Part shown: positions 54,687 through 64,000 of the stretch, piece by piece | How the letters are laid out: the number at the start of each line of letters is the position of its first letter | Numbering within the stretch: position 1 is the stretch's first letter | NCBI RefSeq assembly: GCF_027497235.1 | Contig: NZ_CP114902.1 | Coordinates: forward strand, 2,369,501-2,433,500 | Direction of reading: 5' to 3' | Source: Micromonospora sp. WMMD1128 | Lineage (GTDB): Bacteria > Actinomycetota > Actinomycetes > Mycobacteriales > Micromonosporaceae | Length of the DNA stretch: 64,000 bases | Translations under genes and position numbers: made by a program | Notes under the pieces: model-generated | The model's database searches: none | The model's input: the letters and a program-made list of their open reading frames with translations, nothing else | What the model was told of the DNA's origin: nothing

Positions 54687-55250
54687 CTACTGCCGCTCCC
54701 ACCGCTCCTTGGTGATCTCGTACCGTACGTCCCCGTGCTCGGCGCCCTCGATCATTTCCAGGTCCGGGGGAGTGGGAACGGTGCCCACGAGCGTCATGCC
54801 GAGCTTCTCCATGACGTGGCGCGAACCGTGGTTCACCGCCATCGTCTCCGCCCAGACCATGCGTATGCCGAGCTTCGTGAACGCCGTGCCCAGCAGCGCC
54901 CGCGAGCCCTCGGTGGCGTAGCCGTTGCCCCAGGCCGCCTGCCGCAGCCGGTAGCCGAGTTCGACCTCGTCCAGCGGGCCCTGCGGCGCGGGACGCAGGA
55001 TGAACCAGCCGATGAACGCGCCGCCGTCCTTCTCGTGCGCGGCGAACAGCCCGAGGTCGCCGCCCCACTTCTGGTAGCCGGCGAGGATGTTCGGGAGATA
55101 GCGCTCGCGGATGATCTCCGGCGCGGTCGGTGTGCCGCCGGTCAGGTAGCGCATCACCGCCGGGTCGCTGTCCAGCTCGATCAGCAGCTCCGCGTCGTCG
55201 GCGGTGAAACGGCGCAGGACCAGGCGCTCGGTCTCCAGGTAGGTGTCCAC
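54687..55250 (-). CDS. GNAT-family N-acetyltransferase
   Basis: 187 residues from the GTG at 55250 (VDTYLETERLVLRRFTADDAELLIELDSDPAVMRYL), the usual RimJ/RimL-like beginning. Acetyl-CoA binding is at YRLRQAAWGNGYATEGSRALLGTAF, and NHGSRHVMEKLGM completes the fold. Substrate unknown: ribosomal protein or small amine. A start 37 codons further upstream is possible but adds unlike sequence. Confidence 0.9.
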   Translation of the reverse strand: MDTYLETERLVLRRFTADDAELLIELDSDPAVMRYLTGGTPTAPEIIRERYLPNILAGYQKWGGDLGLFAAHEKDGGAFIGWFILRPAPQGPLDEVELGYRLRQAAWGNGYATEGSRALLGTAFTKLGIRMVWAETMAVNHGSRHVMEKLGMTLVGTVPTPPDLEMIEGAEHGDVRYEITKERWERQ

Positions 55251-55393
55251 GAGTCGATCATGCGGGAAGCGCGTCCGGCAGCCCACGGGTTTTCCCGCGC
55301 TTACCTCGCCGACCCGATCGGCCCGGGGCGTGGTGGTGGCCGTCGGGGCGACGACTTCCACAACCGGAGGCGTCCGACCAATACGCTTCGGTC

Positions 55394-56176
55394 ATGCACG
55401 GGTTTACCGACGTCGACCGTCAACCGACCCCGGACGCCTGGGTCGGCGTGCTCGACCGTCTCGGCGAGGAGCCCTTCTACCGGTCGTACCAGCGGCGGGT
55501 CCGGGAGCTGCTCGACCCCTTGCCCGGTGGTCGTTACCTCGACGTCGGCGCCGGCACCGGGGCAGGCGCGGCCTCCCTGACGGACGAATACGACGTCAGC
55601 GTGGTGGCCGTCGATCACGCGTGGACCATGGCCGCCGCCATGCGGGCGCGCGGTCTGCCCCGGTGCGCCGTCGCCGACGCCCATCACCTGCCGTTCACCG
55701 ACGACTCCTGCGACGGGGCATGGGCCGACCGCACGCTGCAACACCTCGCCGATCCCCACGCCGCGATCCGGGAACTCGTCCGGGTCGTCCGCCCGGGTGG
55801 CCGTGTCGTCCTCGCCGACCCGGACTACGACACCCAGGCGCTCGACATCGCCGACCAGGGGTTGGCGCGGCGCGTGCTGCGGTTCCGGGCTGACGTTCTC
55901 CTGCGCAACGGCGCTCTGGCCCATCAGCATGCCGGCCTTCTGGCCGCGCACGGCCTGGTCGACGTCGCCGTGGAGCCCCGGACGCTGCTGGTGCGGGACC
56001 CGACCGCCGTCGACAACGTGCTCGGCCTCCGCAGCTGGGCCGCCACAGCCGCGCGACGCGGAGCACTCGACCCGGCCGACGCCCGCGCGTTCGAAGACCA
56101 GTTCGACGATGCCGTCGCTGCGCGCCGGTTCACCTACGCGGTGACGTTCTTCCTGACCGCCGCGACGGTCACCTGA
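55394..56176 (+). CDS. SAM-dependent methyltransferase
   Basis: 260 residues, class I fold. Motif I is YLDVGAGTGAGAAS near residue 50, motif II DHAWTM, motif III DAHHLPFTDDSCDGAW and post-motif IRELVRVVRPGGRVVLADPD. This is the UbiE/arsenite-methyltransferase-like group 11 type, with small-molecule substrate unknown. It is divergent from the acetyltransferase gene and not clearly linked to its neighbours. Confidence 0.9.
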   Translation: MHGFTDVDRQPTPDAWVGVLDRLGEEPFYRSYQRRVRELLDPLPGGRYLDVGAGTGAGAASLTDEYDVSVVAVDHAWTMAAAMRARGLPRCAVADAHHLPFTDDSCDGAWADRTLQHLADPHAAIRELVRVVRPGGRVVLADPDYDTQALDIADQGLARRVLRFRADVLLRNGALAHQHAGLLAAHGLVDVAVEPRTLLVRDPTAVDNVLGLRSWAATAARRGALDPADARAFEDQFDDAVAARRFTYAVTFFLTAATVT

Positions 56177-56247
56177 CTGACGGCCCGCCGCCGATGCCGC
56201 GAACGGCACGAACGCCGCACCGGTGGGTGTGGTGGCCGCCGGGGAGC

Positions 56248-56302
56248 GATCATGAGGTTGACGGCGGCGTTGATCTCCGTAGGCGGCGTCAACTTCATGA
56301 TC
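56248..56302. repeat. large imperfect inverted repeat
   Basis: Arms of 21 bases (56248–56268, starting GATCATGAGGTTGAC; 56282–56302, ending GTCAACTTCATGATC) pair with three mismatches around a 13-base loop. It lies 70 bases after the methyltransferase stop, upstream of the amylase operators, and may be a terminator or a dispersed palindromic element. Confidence 0.7.
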
Positions 56303-56371
56303 ACCCCCTTCTTCGGCTGACCTCCGTGCAGATTCACGGAAAGAGTGCGGGGAAGGCGGGCGCGGGTGTTG

Positions 56372-56409
56372 CTTGCAAGTTTCAAAAAGTTTGCCGCAAG
56401 GTATTGCAA
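56372..56409. promoter_or_regulatory. cluster of TTGC…GCAA operators before amylase gene
   Basis: Three short palindromes occur in 38 bases: CTTGCAAG (56372–56379), TTGCCGCAA (56391–56399) and TTGCAA (56404–56409). TTGCA-type repeats are known near amylase and chitinase genes of Streptomyces, where MalR-like LacI repressors act. The surrounding sequence is AT-rich (TTTCAAAAAGTTT). Confidence 0.55.
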
Positions 56410-56500
56410 AGACTTTCATGGATGCCGCATCGTGGTCGCACCTGGACGGCCGTCCTTCCCCCTGTGAGCCCTTTCGAGCACCGGAAGAGGTCCCCCTGTC

Positions 56501-58678
56501 ATGGAATCCGTCAGGCCACACCCCCGTGGCCGCGCCGGTCGTCTGCTGCTCGCCGCCGCGCTCGTCGCGGCCGGCGGCACGGCCGTCGTCGCCGCCGCCA
56601 CCACCGCCACCCCCGCCCGCGCCGCCACCGTCCTCAACGACAGCGAGGTGACCGCCAACCTCTGGGAATGGAACTGGACGTCGATCGCCGCCGCCTGCAC
56701 CGACCACCTCGGCCCCGCCGGGTACGGCGCGGTGCAGGTAGCCCCGCCGCAGGAGTCGGTGAGCCTGCCGAACAGCCCCGACGGCGTGCACCCCTGGTAC
56801 GAGGTGTACCAGCCGGTGTCGTACAAGCTGGACAGCCGGTTCGGCAACCGGCAGCAGTTCGCCGCCATGGTCACCGCCTGCCACGCCGCCGGCGTCCGGG
56901 TCTACGTCGACGCGGTGGTCAACCACATGGCCGGCACCAACAACCCGGCCGGCACGCGCGGCTACGCCGGCACCGAGTTCTCCGGCTACAGCTACCCGGC
57001 GGTGCCCTACGGCAGCGGGGACTTCCACCGACCGGGGGACAACTGCCCGACCGGCGGCGGGATCAGCGACTGGAACAACGAAGCCCAGGTGACCAGCTGT
57101 GAGCTGCTCTCCCTGTCCGACCTCTACACCGAGAAGGAGGCGGTCCGCACCAAGATCGCCGGCTACCTGAACGACCTGATCGGCCTCGGGGTCGACGGGT
57201 TCCGGGTGGACGCGGTCAAGCACGTCAAGAAGGACGACTTCGCGGCGATCCTCGGCAAGCTGAGCAACACCGTCGCGGAGGGCCGCCGCCCGTACGTCGC
57301 CCAGGAGATCTTCGACGGCGCGAGCAACCCGGCGTTGCAGGCCCGGGCGTACGTCGGCAACGGCGACGTGCTCGACTTCGGGTACGCCAAGGGCATCCGC
57401 TCGGCGTTCCTCGGCTCCATCTCCACGCTGGCGAACGTGCCGAACTGGAACCTCGACGCGCCGAGCGCCAACGTCTTCGCCATGGTCACCAACCACGACC
57501 TGGAGCGCGACGGGGTGGTGTTGTCGTACCAGAACGGCGCCGACTACGTGCTCGCCAACTACTTCGCGCTCGCCTACCCGCACGGCAAGCCGTCGGTCTA
57601 CGACAGCTTCACCTGGTCGAACCGGAACCAGTCCCCGCCGAGCGACGGCACCGGGCGGGTCACCGACACGGTCTGCGGCGCCGCGTGGAACTGCCTGACC
57701 CGCAGCGCCGGCATCAAGGGCATGGTCGGCTGGGCCAACGCGGCGCGGCAGGTGAAGACGGTCTCGGACTTCACCACCGTGAACAGCAACGTGATCGGCT
57801 TCCACCGCGGCGACCGGGCCTGGATCGGCATCAACGACTCCGGTTCCGCCGCCACCGCCACGTTCACCACGGGTCTCGCCGACGGCAGCTACTGTGACGT
57901 CGTCTCCGGCAGCGCCACCGCCGGTGGCTGCACCGGCGGCACGATCACCGTCTCCGGTGGCCGGGCGACCGTGACCATCCCGGCCAACAACGCCGTCGCG
58001 GTCCACGTCAACGCGCGGCCGGGCACCGGTCCGTCGCCGACCGCGTCGCCGACGACCAGCCCGACCGGCAACCCCACCGACCGGGTCGCCACCACGTTCA
58101 CCGTGAGCGCGTCCCCGGCCGCGGGCCAGGACGTGTACGTCGTCGGCAACGTCGCCGAGCTGGGCTCGTGGACGCCGGCCAACGGCGTCAAGCTCGCCGC
58201 GCAGGGCGGCGGCGCGTACCGTGCCACGGTCGACCTGCCCCGGTCGACGGCGGTGGAGTACAAGCTCGTCAAGATCAGCACGGCCGGGGCGGTGACCTGG
58301 GAGTCCGGCGCGAACCGGAGCTTCACCACGCCGGCCGCCGGCACGTACGCGGTGACCGGGACGTTCCGTGGCGACACCGTCTCCACGGCGGTGGCCACCT
58401 CGTTCGCGGTCACCGCGACCACCACGTACGGCCAGAACGTGTTCGTGGTCGGTGACGTCGCGGCGTTGGGCGGGTGGAACCCGGCGAACGCGGTCGCGCT
58501 CTCCCCGGCCACCTACCCGGTCTGGCGGGCCACCGTCGACCTGCCGCCGAACACCGCGGTCGCGTACAAGTACGTGAGGAAGAACCCGGACGGCACGGTG
58601 ACCTGGGAGTCCGGCGCGAACCGGACCTTCACCACCCCGGCCGGCGGCACCCGCGCCAACACCGACACCTGGCGGTAG
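56501..58678 (+). CDS. secreted GH13 alpha-amylase with two CBM20 modules
   Basis: 725 residues. Signal peptide ends near ARAATV. GH13 motifs are DAVVNH (region I), GFRVDAVKH with nucleophile Asp237, QEIFDG with Glu269, and VTNHD with Asp333. After the C-domain and a Pro/Thr/Ser linker, two CBM20 starch-binding modules follow at about 525–620 and 625–725 (each with VYVVGNVAELGSWTPAN- and TWESGANRSFTTP-type segments). They are near-duplicates in tandem, an uncommon arrangement. It cleaves starch outside the cell, probably induced by maltodextrins through the upstream sites. Confidence 0.95.
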   Translation: MESVRPHPRGRAGRLLLAAALVAAGGTAVVAAATTATPARAATVLNDSEVTANLWEWNWTSIAAACTDHLGPAGYGAVQVAPPQESVSLPNSPDGVHPWYEVYQPVSYKLDSRFGNRQQFAAMVTACHAAGVRVYVDAVVNHMAGTNNPAGTRGYAGTEFSGYSYPAVPYGSGDFHRPGDNCPTGGGISDWNNEAQVTSCELLSLSDLYTEKEAVRTKIAGYLNDLIGLGVDGFRVDAVKHVKKDDFAAILGKLSNTVAEGRRPYVAQEIFDGASNPALQARAYVGNGDVLDFGYAKGIRSAFLGSISTLANVPNWNLDAPSANVFAMVTNHDLERDGVVLSYQNGADYVLANYFALAYPHGKPSVYDSFTWSNRNQSPPSDGTGRVTDTVCGAAWNCLTRSAGIKGMVGWANAARQVKTVSDFTTVNSNVIGFHRGDRAWIGINDSGSAATATFTTGLADGSYCDVVSGSATAGGCTGGTITVSGGRATVTIPANNAVAVHVNARPGTGPSPTASPTTSPTGNPTDRVATTFTVSASPAAGQDVYVVGNVAELGSWTPANGVKLAAQGGGAYRATVDLPRSTAVEYKLVKISTAGAVTWESGANRSFTTPAAGTYAVTGTFRGDTVSTAVATSFAVTATTTYGQNVFVVGDVAALGGWNPANAVALSPATYPVWRATVDLPPNTAVAYKYVRKNPDGTVTWESGANRTFTTPAGGTRANTDTWR

Positions 58679-58689
58679 CGGCCGACGCT

Positions 58690-58716
58690 GCCCGTCCTCC
58701 TTCGTCGAGGGCGGGC
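58690..58716. terminator. hairpin between amylase and MFS genes
   Basis: GCCCGTCCTC pairs with GAGGGCGGGC (one G–T pair) around a 7-base loop, located between convergent genes. Confidence 0.6.
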
Positions 58717-58733
58717 CGCGTCGTACCCCGAGG

Positions 58734-59939
58734 TCATGACCCCGCGCGCGGCCGGAGCCGGGCCACCGGCCGTCCGACGACCGCGACCAGCGCGGCGGCC
58801 AGGCACACCGCGGCGGCGGCGACGAACGGTGGTCGGCCGCCGGCGTGCACGGCCACCGAGCCCAGCGGGATGGCCAGCGTGATCGGCCCGAACATCGCCG
58901 TGTTCGCGGTGCCGGACACCCGTCCGAGCAGCTTCGGCGGCGTGTGCGTCTGTACCGCGGTGACGGCGGCGACGAGCGTCCACGGCAGGCCGACTCCGAT
59001 CACCACCGAGGCGGCCACCGTGGCCGGCCACCAGGGCAGGCAGCGGCCCAGGCAGCCGGCGGCGAACAGCGCCGCGCCGGCCACGCCGACGGCGGACGCG
59101 CCCCGGTGGCGGACCAGCCGGCCGACGACCAGCCCGGCCAGCACCGAACCGGCGCCCTGTGCGCTGGCCAGCACGCCGAGGAACGTGGACGGCAGGGCCA
59201 GCTCCTCGGTCACCACGGCGTAGAGCGCCGCGGTGGTGAAGCCGGACATCGCGATCGACACCGCCGCCAACGCCACGGGTACGCGCACCGCGCGGCGGCG
59301 GAGGAGGACGGCGAGCCCGGCCCGGGGGCCGGACGGACGGGCCGGCGCCGGGTCGGCCGTCGCGGACCGGTCGGCCGGGGCGGCGTCGGTGGTCCGTAGC
59401 CGCAGCGCGCCGTAGAGCACGGCGACCAGCAGCGGCACGGCGGCGCTGAGCACGGCGACCGGGTGCCCGCCCCGCCAGGCGTAGAGGCCCGCCCCGGCCA
59501 GCGGCGCGACCAGCTTCATGCCCTCCTGGGCGCTGGACCGCCAGCCGTTGACGTCGGCGAGTCGCGCCGGGGGCAGCGCCGCCGGCAGCAGCGCCGTCTC
59601 GCCGGCGTCGATCACCACGTAGCTGACGCCGTAGGCGAGCGTGACCGCGAAGATCAGCCAGGTCTGGCCCGGCCCGCGGACCGCGAGCAGGCTGAGCAGG
59701 GCGGCGGCCAGCGCCAGGTTGACGGCGATGACGAGCGGTCGCCGGGGCGCCCGGTCGAGCAGCCCGCCGAGCCAGGGACCGGCAAGCACCGGGGCGTAGA
59801 CGCAGAGCCCGGCGAGCGCGGCCAGCCCGGTGGAGCCGGTGAGGTCGAGCACCCAGATGCCGGCGACGAGCGCCATGGCGCTGCCGCCCAGCCCGGACAG
59901 CACCGAGATGGCCACGAACAGCGCGGCGTTGCGGCGCAT
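58734..59939 (-). CDS. MFS efflux transporter
   Basis: 401 residues, about 12 membrane helices with a long charged loop in the middle (DAAPADRSATADPAPARPSG). The early LDRAPRRPLVIAVNLALAAALL segment is the MFS motif A region of DHA3-like drug exporters. Just upstream of the start, ACTCA-N13-TGAGT forms an inverted repeat that may be a regulator site. Substrate unknown. Confidence 0.9.
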   Translation of the reverse strand: MRRNAALFVAISVLSGLGGSAMALVAGIWVLDLTGSTGLAALAGLCVYAPVLAGPWLGGLLDRAPRRPLVIAVNLALAAALLSLLAVRGPGQTWLIFAVTLAYGVSYVVIDAGETALLPAALPPARLADVNGWRSSAQEGMKLVAPLAGAGLYAWRGGHPVAVLSAAVPLLVAVLYGALRLRTTDAAPADRSATADPAPARPSGPRAGLAVLLRRRAVRVPVALAAVSIAMSGFTTAALYAVVTEELALPSTFLGVLASAQGAGSVLAGLVVGRLVRHRGASAVGVAGAALFAAGCLGRCLPWWPATVAASVVIGVGLPWTLVAAVTAVQTHTPPKLLGRVSGTANTAMFGPITLAIPLGSVAVHAGGRPPFVAAAAVCLAAALVAVVGRPVARLRPRAGS

Positions 59940-60016
59940 GAGCCCTCCGGAGTTGAGCGGGGAAGACTCACATCCTCAAATCCTGAGTGGGAGCGACGCA
60001 ATGCCGCTGGCGCATG

Positions 60017-60499
60017 TCAATCTTTCGTTGACAGCGCGGCGGCGATCCGTCCGGCGGCGTCGCGGGCCGGCGCCGGCAGTCGCGGTCCGACCCCGGCCAG
60101 GTCCCCGACGAGGTACGCGGCCAGCGCGAACAACGGTCCCGGCGCGGCGTCCAGGGCCGACGCGCAGGTACGGCGCACCAGCGCCGCCCGGCGGAAGCGG
60201 CCGTCCCACGCCCGGTCCGCCGCGATCCACCGATCGAGATCGGTCACGGCGGCCCGCAACCCCACCACCTCGGCCGACCATGTGCGGTCGAGTCGCCCCA
60301 GCCGCGCGCGGCGGGCCGCCACGAGCCGTTGCCGGCGTTGCTCGGCGGCCTGCCGGCTGCTCAGCCCCAACGCGCCGGCGATCTCCGCCCAGGTGGCGCC
60401 GTCGTGCCGGGCCCGGTCGATCAGCTCCAGCTCCCGCTCGTCCAGCCGGGCGCGGGCGGCCCCGATCTCGGACAGGAGGGACAGGTCCGTCAACGCCAC
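60017..60499 (-). CDS. small HTH protein
   Basis: 160 residues from the GTG at 60499. Residues about 10–60 (ARARLDERELELIDRARHDGATWAEIAGALGLSSRQAAEQRRQRL) form a helix-turn-helix like sigma region 4. The C-terminal part is helical and Ala/Arg-rich. It resembles actinobacterial proteins annotated as HSP18-type regulators. It follows the lipoprotein gene after eight bases, so both form an operon. Confidence 0.7.
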   Translation of the reverse strand: MALTDLSLLSEIGAARARLDERELELIDRARHDGATWAEIAGALGLSSRQAAEQRRQRLVAARRARLGRLDRTWSAEVVGLRAAVTDLDRWIAADRAWDGRFRRAALVRRTCASALDAAPGPLFALAAYLVGDLAGVGPRLPAPARDAAGRIAAALSTKD

Positions 60500-60507
60500 C
60501 GTGACGG

Positions 60508-61338
60508 TCAGCGGGGTGGGGCGACATACAGGCCGGTCCGGCAGCCCGTCTCGCCGGGCTCCAGCCAGATCCGGTCGTACCCGGGCTCCTCGATCTTTCC
60601 GGCCGGCGTGCGGACCAGCAGGAGGCACTGCCGTTCCTGCGGTACGCCCACGGCGGCGACGAGCGCGCCCTCGTGGGTGATCGTGTCCACGGTGATCCAC
60701 TCCTGCGGGAACGCCGCCCGCACCGCGCCCGCGAGCGTCGCCGGGGTGGCGGCGCGCAGCACCGTCGTGAGCCGCTCGCGCCCGTCCGCCGGCAGCGCCG
60801 GCACCGGCGCGGCGGTCGGCGGCGGGGGAGCGGCACCGGGCGGGCACTCGATCTCCCGGTAGGTGGTGTAGCGGTAGAGCCGGAGTTCGTAGCGGTAGCA
60901 GCGGGTGGCCCGGCCGGCGGGTTGGCCGCTCCCGCCGGGCCGGGCCGTCGGCCCTTCCCCGAGGGACACGAACCGGACGTCGATGGTCGCCAGTTCGTCC
61001 GCGTAGACGCGACCCGACCAGGCCAGGGCCTCCTGCCGGGCGGCCGGGTCGGCGCCGGGCGGCGGCGTCGCGACGTCCGTCACGACCTCGGTGGCGGCGA
61101 TCGACGCGGCGTCCCGGATCCGGTTGCGGTGCCCGAGCGCCTGGTTGAGGCGCTCCGCCGCAGCCGCCGCGGGTTCGGTGGTGGTCCGCGCGGCGTCCGG
61201 CACCGGCGCGTCGTCCCTCGCCGGATCGGCGCCGGGGCGCGCACCGCACCCGAGAAGCGCCAGCGTGACCGTGACCGCGACGGCGCCCCGTCGTCGCCGG
61301 CCGGATCCCGGCTTCGCCCGTACCGATGCCCCGTTCAC
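60508..61338 (-). CDS. putative lipoprotein
   Basis: 276 residues from the GTG at 61338 (an in-frame GTG at 61347 is equally possible). A basic N-terminus and TLALLGC lipobox put the lipid-anchored Cys at 31. The mature part is mixed alpha/beta with CYRYELRLYRYTTYREIECPP and ITHEGALVAAVGVPQERQCLLL, four cysteines that may form disulfides. I do not recognise the family. Confidence 0.7.
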   Translation of the reverse strand: MNGASVRAKPGSGRRRRGAVAVTVTLALLGCGARPGADPARDDAPVPDAARTTTEPAAAAAERLNQALGHRNRIRDAASIAATEVVTDVATPPPGADPAARQEALAWSGRVYADELATIDVRFVSLGEGPTARPGGSGQPAGRATRCYRYELRLYRYTTYREIECPPGAAPPPPTAAPVPALPADGRERLTTVLRAATPATLAGAVRAAFPQEWITVDTITHEGALVAAVGVPQERQCLLLVRTPAGKIEEPGYDRIWLEPGETGCRTGLYVAPPR

Positions 61339-61421
61339 GGGCGCCACGCTACCGCCGCGCCGCCGTCGCGGAGGTCCCGGCCACCGCGTCCCGGCGGCGG
61401 GCGGCGGGGCCGGGCCTGCGG

Positions 61422-62176
<755 letters not shown>

Positions 62177-62180
<4 letters not shown>

Positions 62181-63202
62181 GCGCCCCCTCCACAGTCGAC
62201 GAGCACCTTCACGTCGCCGCCGGCCGCGAGCGCCTCGAACGCCCGCGACACCTCGTCCAGCGGCACGATCCGGGAGATGAGCCGGTCGGCGGGCACCCGG
62301 CCGCCGTGCACCAGGCGGACCGCCTCGGCATAGTCGTCCGGCTCGTACACCCGCACGCCGATCAGCTCCAACTCGCGCCAGAAGACCCGGTGCAGGTCCA
62401 CCTGCCGCGGAGTGGGATGGATCGCCACCACCACCAGGCGTCCGCGTACCGCCAGCAGGTCGGTGGCGAGGCGTACCCCGCTGGCCGAGCCGGACACCTC
62501 GAACACCACGTCGGCGCCCGCGCCGCCGGTCGCCTCCCGGATCGCCTCCGGCACGTCGACCGCCGCCGGGTCCAGCGTGGTGAGCCCGAGGTCGGCGGCG
62601 AGCGCACGCCGGTCCGGGTCGATCTCCAGGACCGTCACCGTGGCGCCGGTGCCCCGGGCGACCACGCCGATGAGCAGCCCCACCGGCCCGGCGCCGATGA
62701 CGACCGCGTGCTCGCCGGCGGCGAGACGGGAGCGGCGGACGTCGTGCACGGCCACCGCGGTCGGCTCCACGAGCGCGGCCCGCGGCAGGGGCAGGTCCGC
62801 CGGCAGCGGCACCACGATGCGCTCCGGGACGGTCCAGGAGCGCTGCATCGCGCCGGGTGAGTCGACGCCGACGAAGGTGAGCCGGTGGCAGACGTGGGGG
62901 TGGCCGGCACGGCACGCCGGGCACCGCCCGCACCAGTCCAGCGGCATCACGGTCACCGGGTCGCCCACCCGGTGCGCGTCCACGCCCGGCCCCAGCTCGG
63001 CGATCCGGCCGGACATCTCGTGGCCGAGCACCGCCGGTGGGCGGACCCGCTGGTCCATCGCGCCGTGCGCGATGTGCAGGTCGGTGCCGCAGATCCCGGT
63101 GTACGCGACCGCGATGCGCACCTGGCCGGGGCCGGGCGGCACAGAGTCGGTGTCCTCGACGACGAAGCTCCGCTCGCCGACGTAGTGCGCGCTGCGGTTC
63201 AC
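62177..63202 (-). CDS. zinc-dependent alcohol dehydrogenase
   Basis: 341 residues. Zinc ligands appear in GICGTDLHIAHG and GHEMSG, structural cysteines in CGRCPACRAGHPHVC, cofactor motif IGAGPVGLL. It resembles threonine/sorbitol/galactitol dehydrogenases. It probably oxidises a sugar or sugar acid in the same pathway as the KduD-like SDR. Confidence 0.92.
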
Positions 63203-63235
63203 GCCGCCTCCTCGGTGTCGCCTGGTCGTCGCACG

Positions 63236-64000
63236 TCACGCCCTTCCGGTGGCAGGGTTGTTCTCGTCCCGGCCGCTGGTCCAGGCGTAGCCGAGCACCG
63301 GCGCCAGCAGCGTCTCGATCTCGTCGAGCAGGTCGGGGTCGGTCTCGGTGAGCGCCCAGCGCACGTTGCGGGCCATGTTCCCGGCGCTCGCGGTGCCGAC
63401 GAAGGTGGTGGCGAAGGCCGCCGGCGCGGCGGCGAAGCTCAGCGCCACCTGGGCGATGTCGACGCCCCGGCGGGCGCACAGCTCGGCCGCCGCCGCGGCG
63501 GCCCGCCGCACCGGTGGCGGCGCCGGGTGCCAGTCGGGCGCGCCCCGCCGCGAGAGCAGCCCCATCGCCAGTGGCGACGCGTTCATCACCGCCGTGCCGA
63601 GGGCGGCGAACCCGGGCGCGCTGTCGGCGAGCGCGCGGTCCAGCAGCGTGTAGCGGCAGTAGGACAGCACGGTGTCCACAGGTGTCGCCGCGGCGACCCG
63701 GGTGAGCGCGGCCAGCGGATAGCCGGTGACGCCGAGGAAGCGGACCTTCCCCGCCTCGCGCAGCTTCTCCAGCGCCGGCAGCGTCTCGGCGATGACCTGG
63801 TTGAGGTCGCCGAACTCGATGTCGTGGCACTGGATCAGGTCGAGGTGGTCGGTGCCGAGCCGGGCCAGGCTCTCCTCGACGCTCGCCGTGACGCGCGCGG
63901 CGGAGAAGTCGAACGCCGCCTCGCCGTACCGGCCGACCTTCGTGGCCAGGACGTAGCCGGACCTGTCGACGCCGCGCAGCGCCCGGCCGAGCACCGTCTC
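63236..64000 (-). CDS. aldo/keto reductase, L-fucose/aldose dehydrogenase type (5' end outside window)
   Basis: About 255 visible residues; the frame is open through the right edge, so the N-terminus with the catalytic Asp/Tyr is missing. Visible motifs are VLATKVGRYG (catalytic Lys), DLIQCHDIEFGDL (catalytic His) and VGTASAGNMARNV. The CHDIEFG form is typical of D-threo-aldose 1-dehydrogenases. With the KduD-like SDR and zinc dehydrogenase it suggests a non-phosphorylating L-fucose or similar aldose pathway. Confidence 0.88.
   Translation of the reverse strand, partial: ETVLGRALRGVDRSGYVLATKVGRYGEAAFDFSAARVTASVEESLARLGTDHLDLIQCHDIEFGDLNQVIAETLPALEKLREAGKVRFLGVTGYPLAALTRVAAATPVDTVLSYCRYTLLDRALADSAPGFAALGTAVMNASPLAMGLLSRRGAPDWHPAPPPVRRAAAAAAELCARRGVDIAQVALSFAAAPAAFATTFVGTASAGNMARNVRWALTETDPDLLDEIETLLAPVLGYAWTSGRDENNPATGRA

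Noticed and set aside
55301..58006. Minus-strand frame of about 900 codons opposite the methyltransferase and amylase
   Set aside because: Both plus-strand genes have intact catalytic motifs; the reverse frame has none.

Overview
The window is high-GC actinobacterial chromosome. Codon use, many GTG starts, XRE/DUF397 pairs, PadR–HAAS pairs and secreted plant-polymer hydrolases suggest Micromonospora or a close Micromonosporaceae relative; this genus guess is inference. No rRNA, tRNA, CRISPR array, integrase or intact insertion sequence was seen.

Layout. 1–4.6 kb: right end of a terpenoid-type biosynthetic operon (UbiA prenyltransferase fragment, squalene-cyclase-like protein, FAD monooxygenase, HisC-type aminotransferase). 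4.7–17.7 kb: mixed small genes, including a histidine kinase/response regulator pair divergent from an ABC exporter, a TetR/hydrolase pair with a palindromic operator, a SMI1 protein and a Nudix enzyme. 17.8–20.3 kb: PadR/HAAS-PspC pair and a secreted GH5 cellulase behind a CebR/CelR-type box. 20.4–23 kb: poor accessory stretch with a tandem repeat, a frameshifted membrane gene and an orphan gene of lower GC. 23.1–29.8 kb: compact unassigned biosynthetic cluster (two thiolase-fold proteins, glycosyltransferase, DrrAB-type ABC exporter, adenylate-forming enzyme).

29.9–42.9 kb is the most interesting region. It holds a long, tightly overlapping minus-strand sugar operon: two zinc dehydrogenases, GntR regulator, DUF2090 aldolase-like protein, carbohydrate ABC importer, PfkA-type kinase, aldehyde dehydrogenase and enolase-superfamily enzyme. 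Beside it lie a DeoR regulator and a divergent pair made of a YihT-like aldolase and a TauE/SafE exporter. Kinase, aldolase, aldehyde dehydrogenase, sulfonate-type exporter and DeoR regulator together match the logic of sulfoglycolysis (sulfoquinovose breakdown to sulfolactate). No sulfoquinovosidase or sulfoquinovose isomerase is visible, so this remains a hypothesis.

42.9–50.3 kb: DUF202 membrane proteins, XRE/DUF397 regulators, an aldo/keto reductase, a secreted CE1 esterase with CBM2, a PaaX-type regulator and a nucleotidyltransferase. 50.4–58.7 kb: secreted GH11 xylanase with CBM2, Fur–KatG pair, acetyltransferase, methyltransferase, and secreted GH13 amylase with two CBM20 modules. Four secreted carbohydrate-active enzymes are therefore scattered through the window, three of them with recognisable candidate operators. 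58.7–64 kb: MFS exporter, small regulator, lipoprotein, and a second sugar-oxidation operon (KduD-like SDR, zinc dehydrogenase, aldo/keto reductase) that runs off the right edge.
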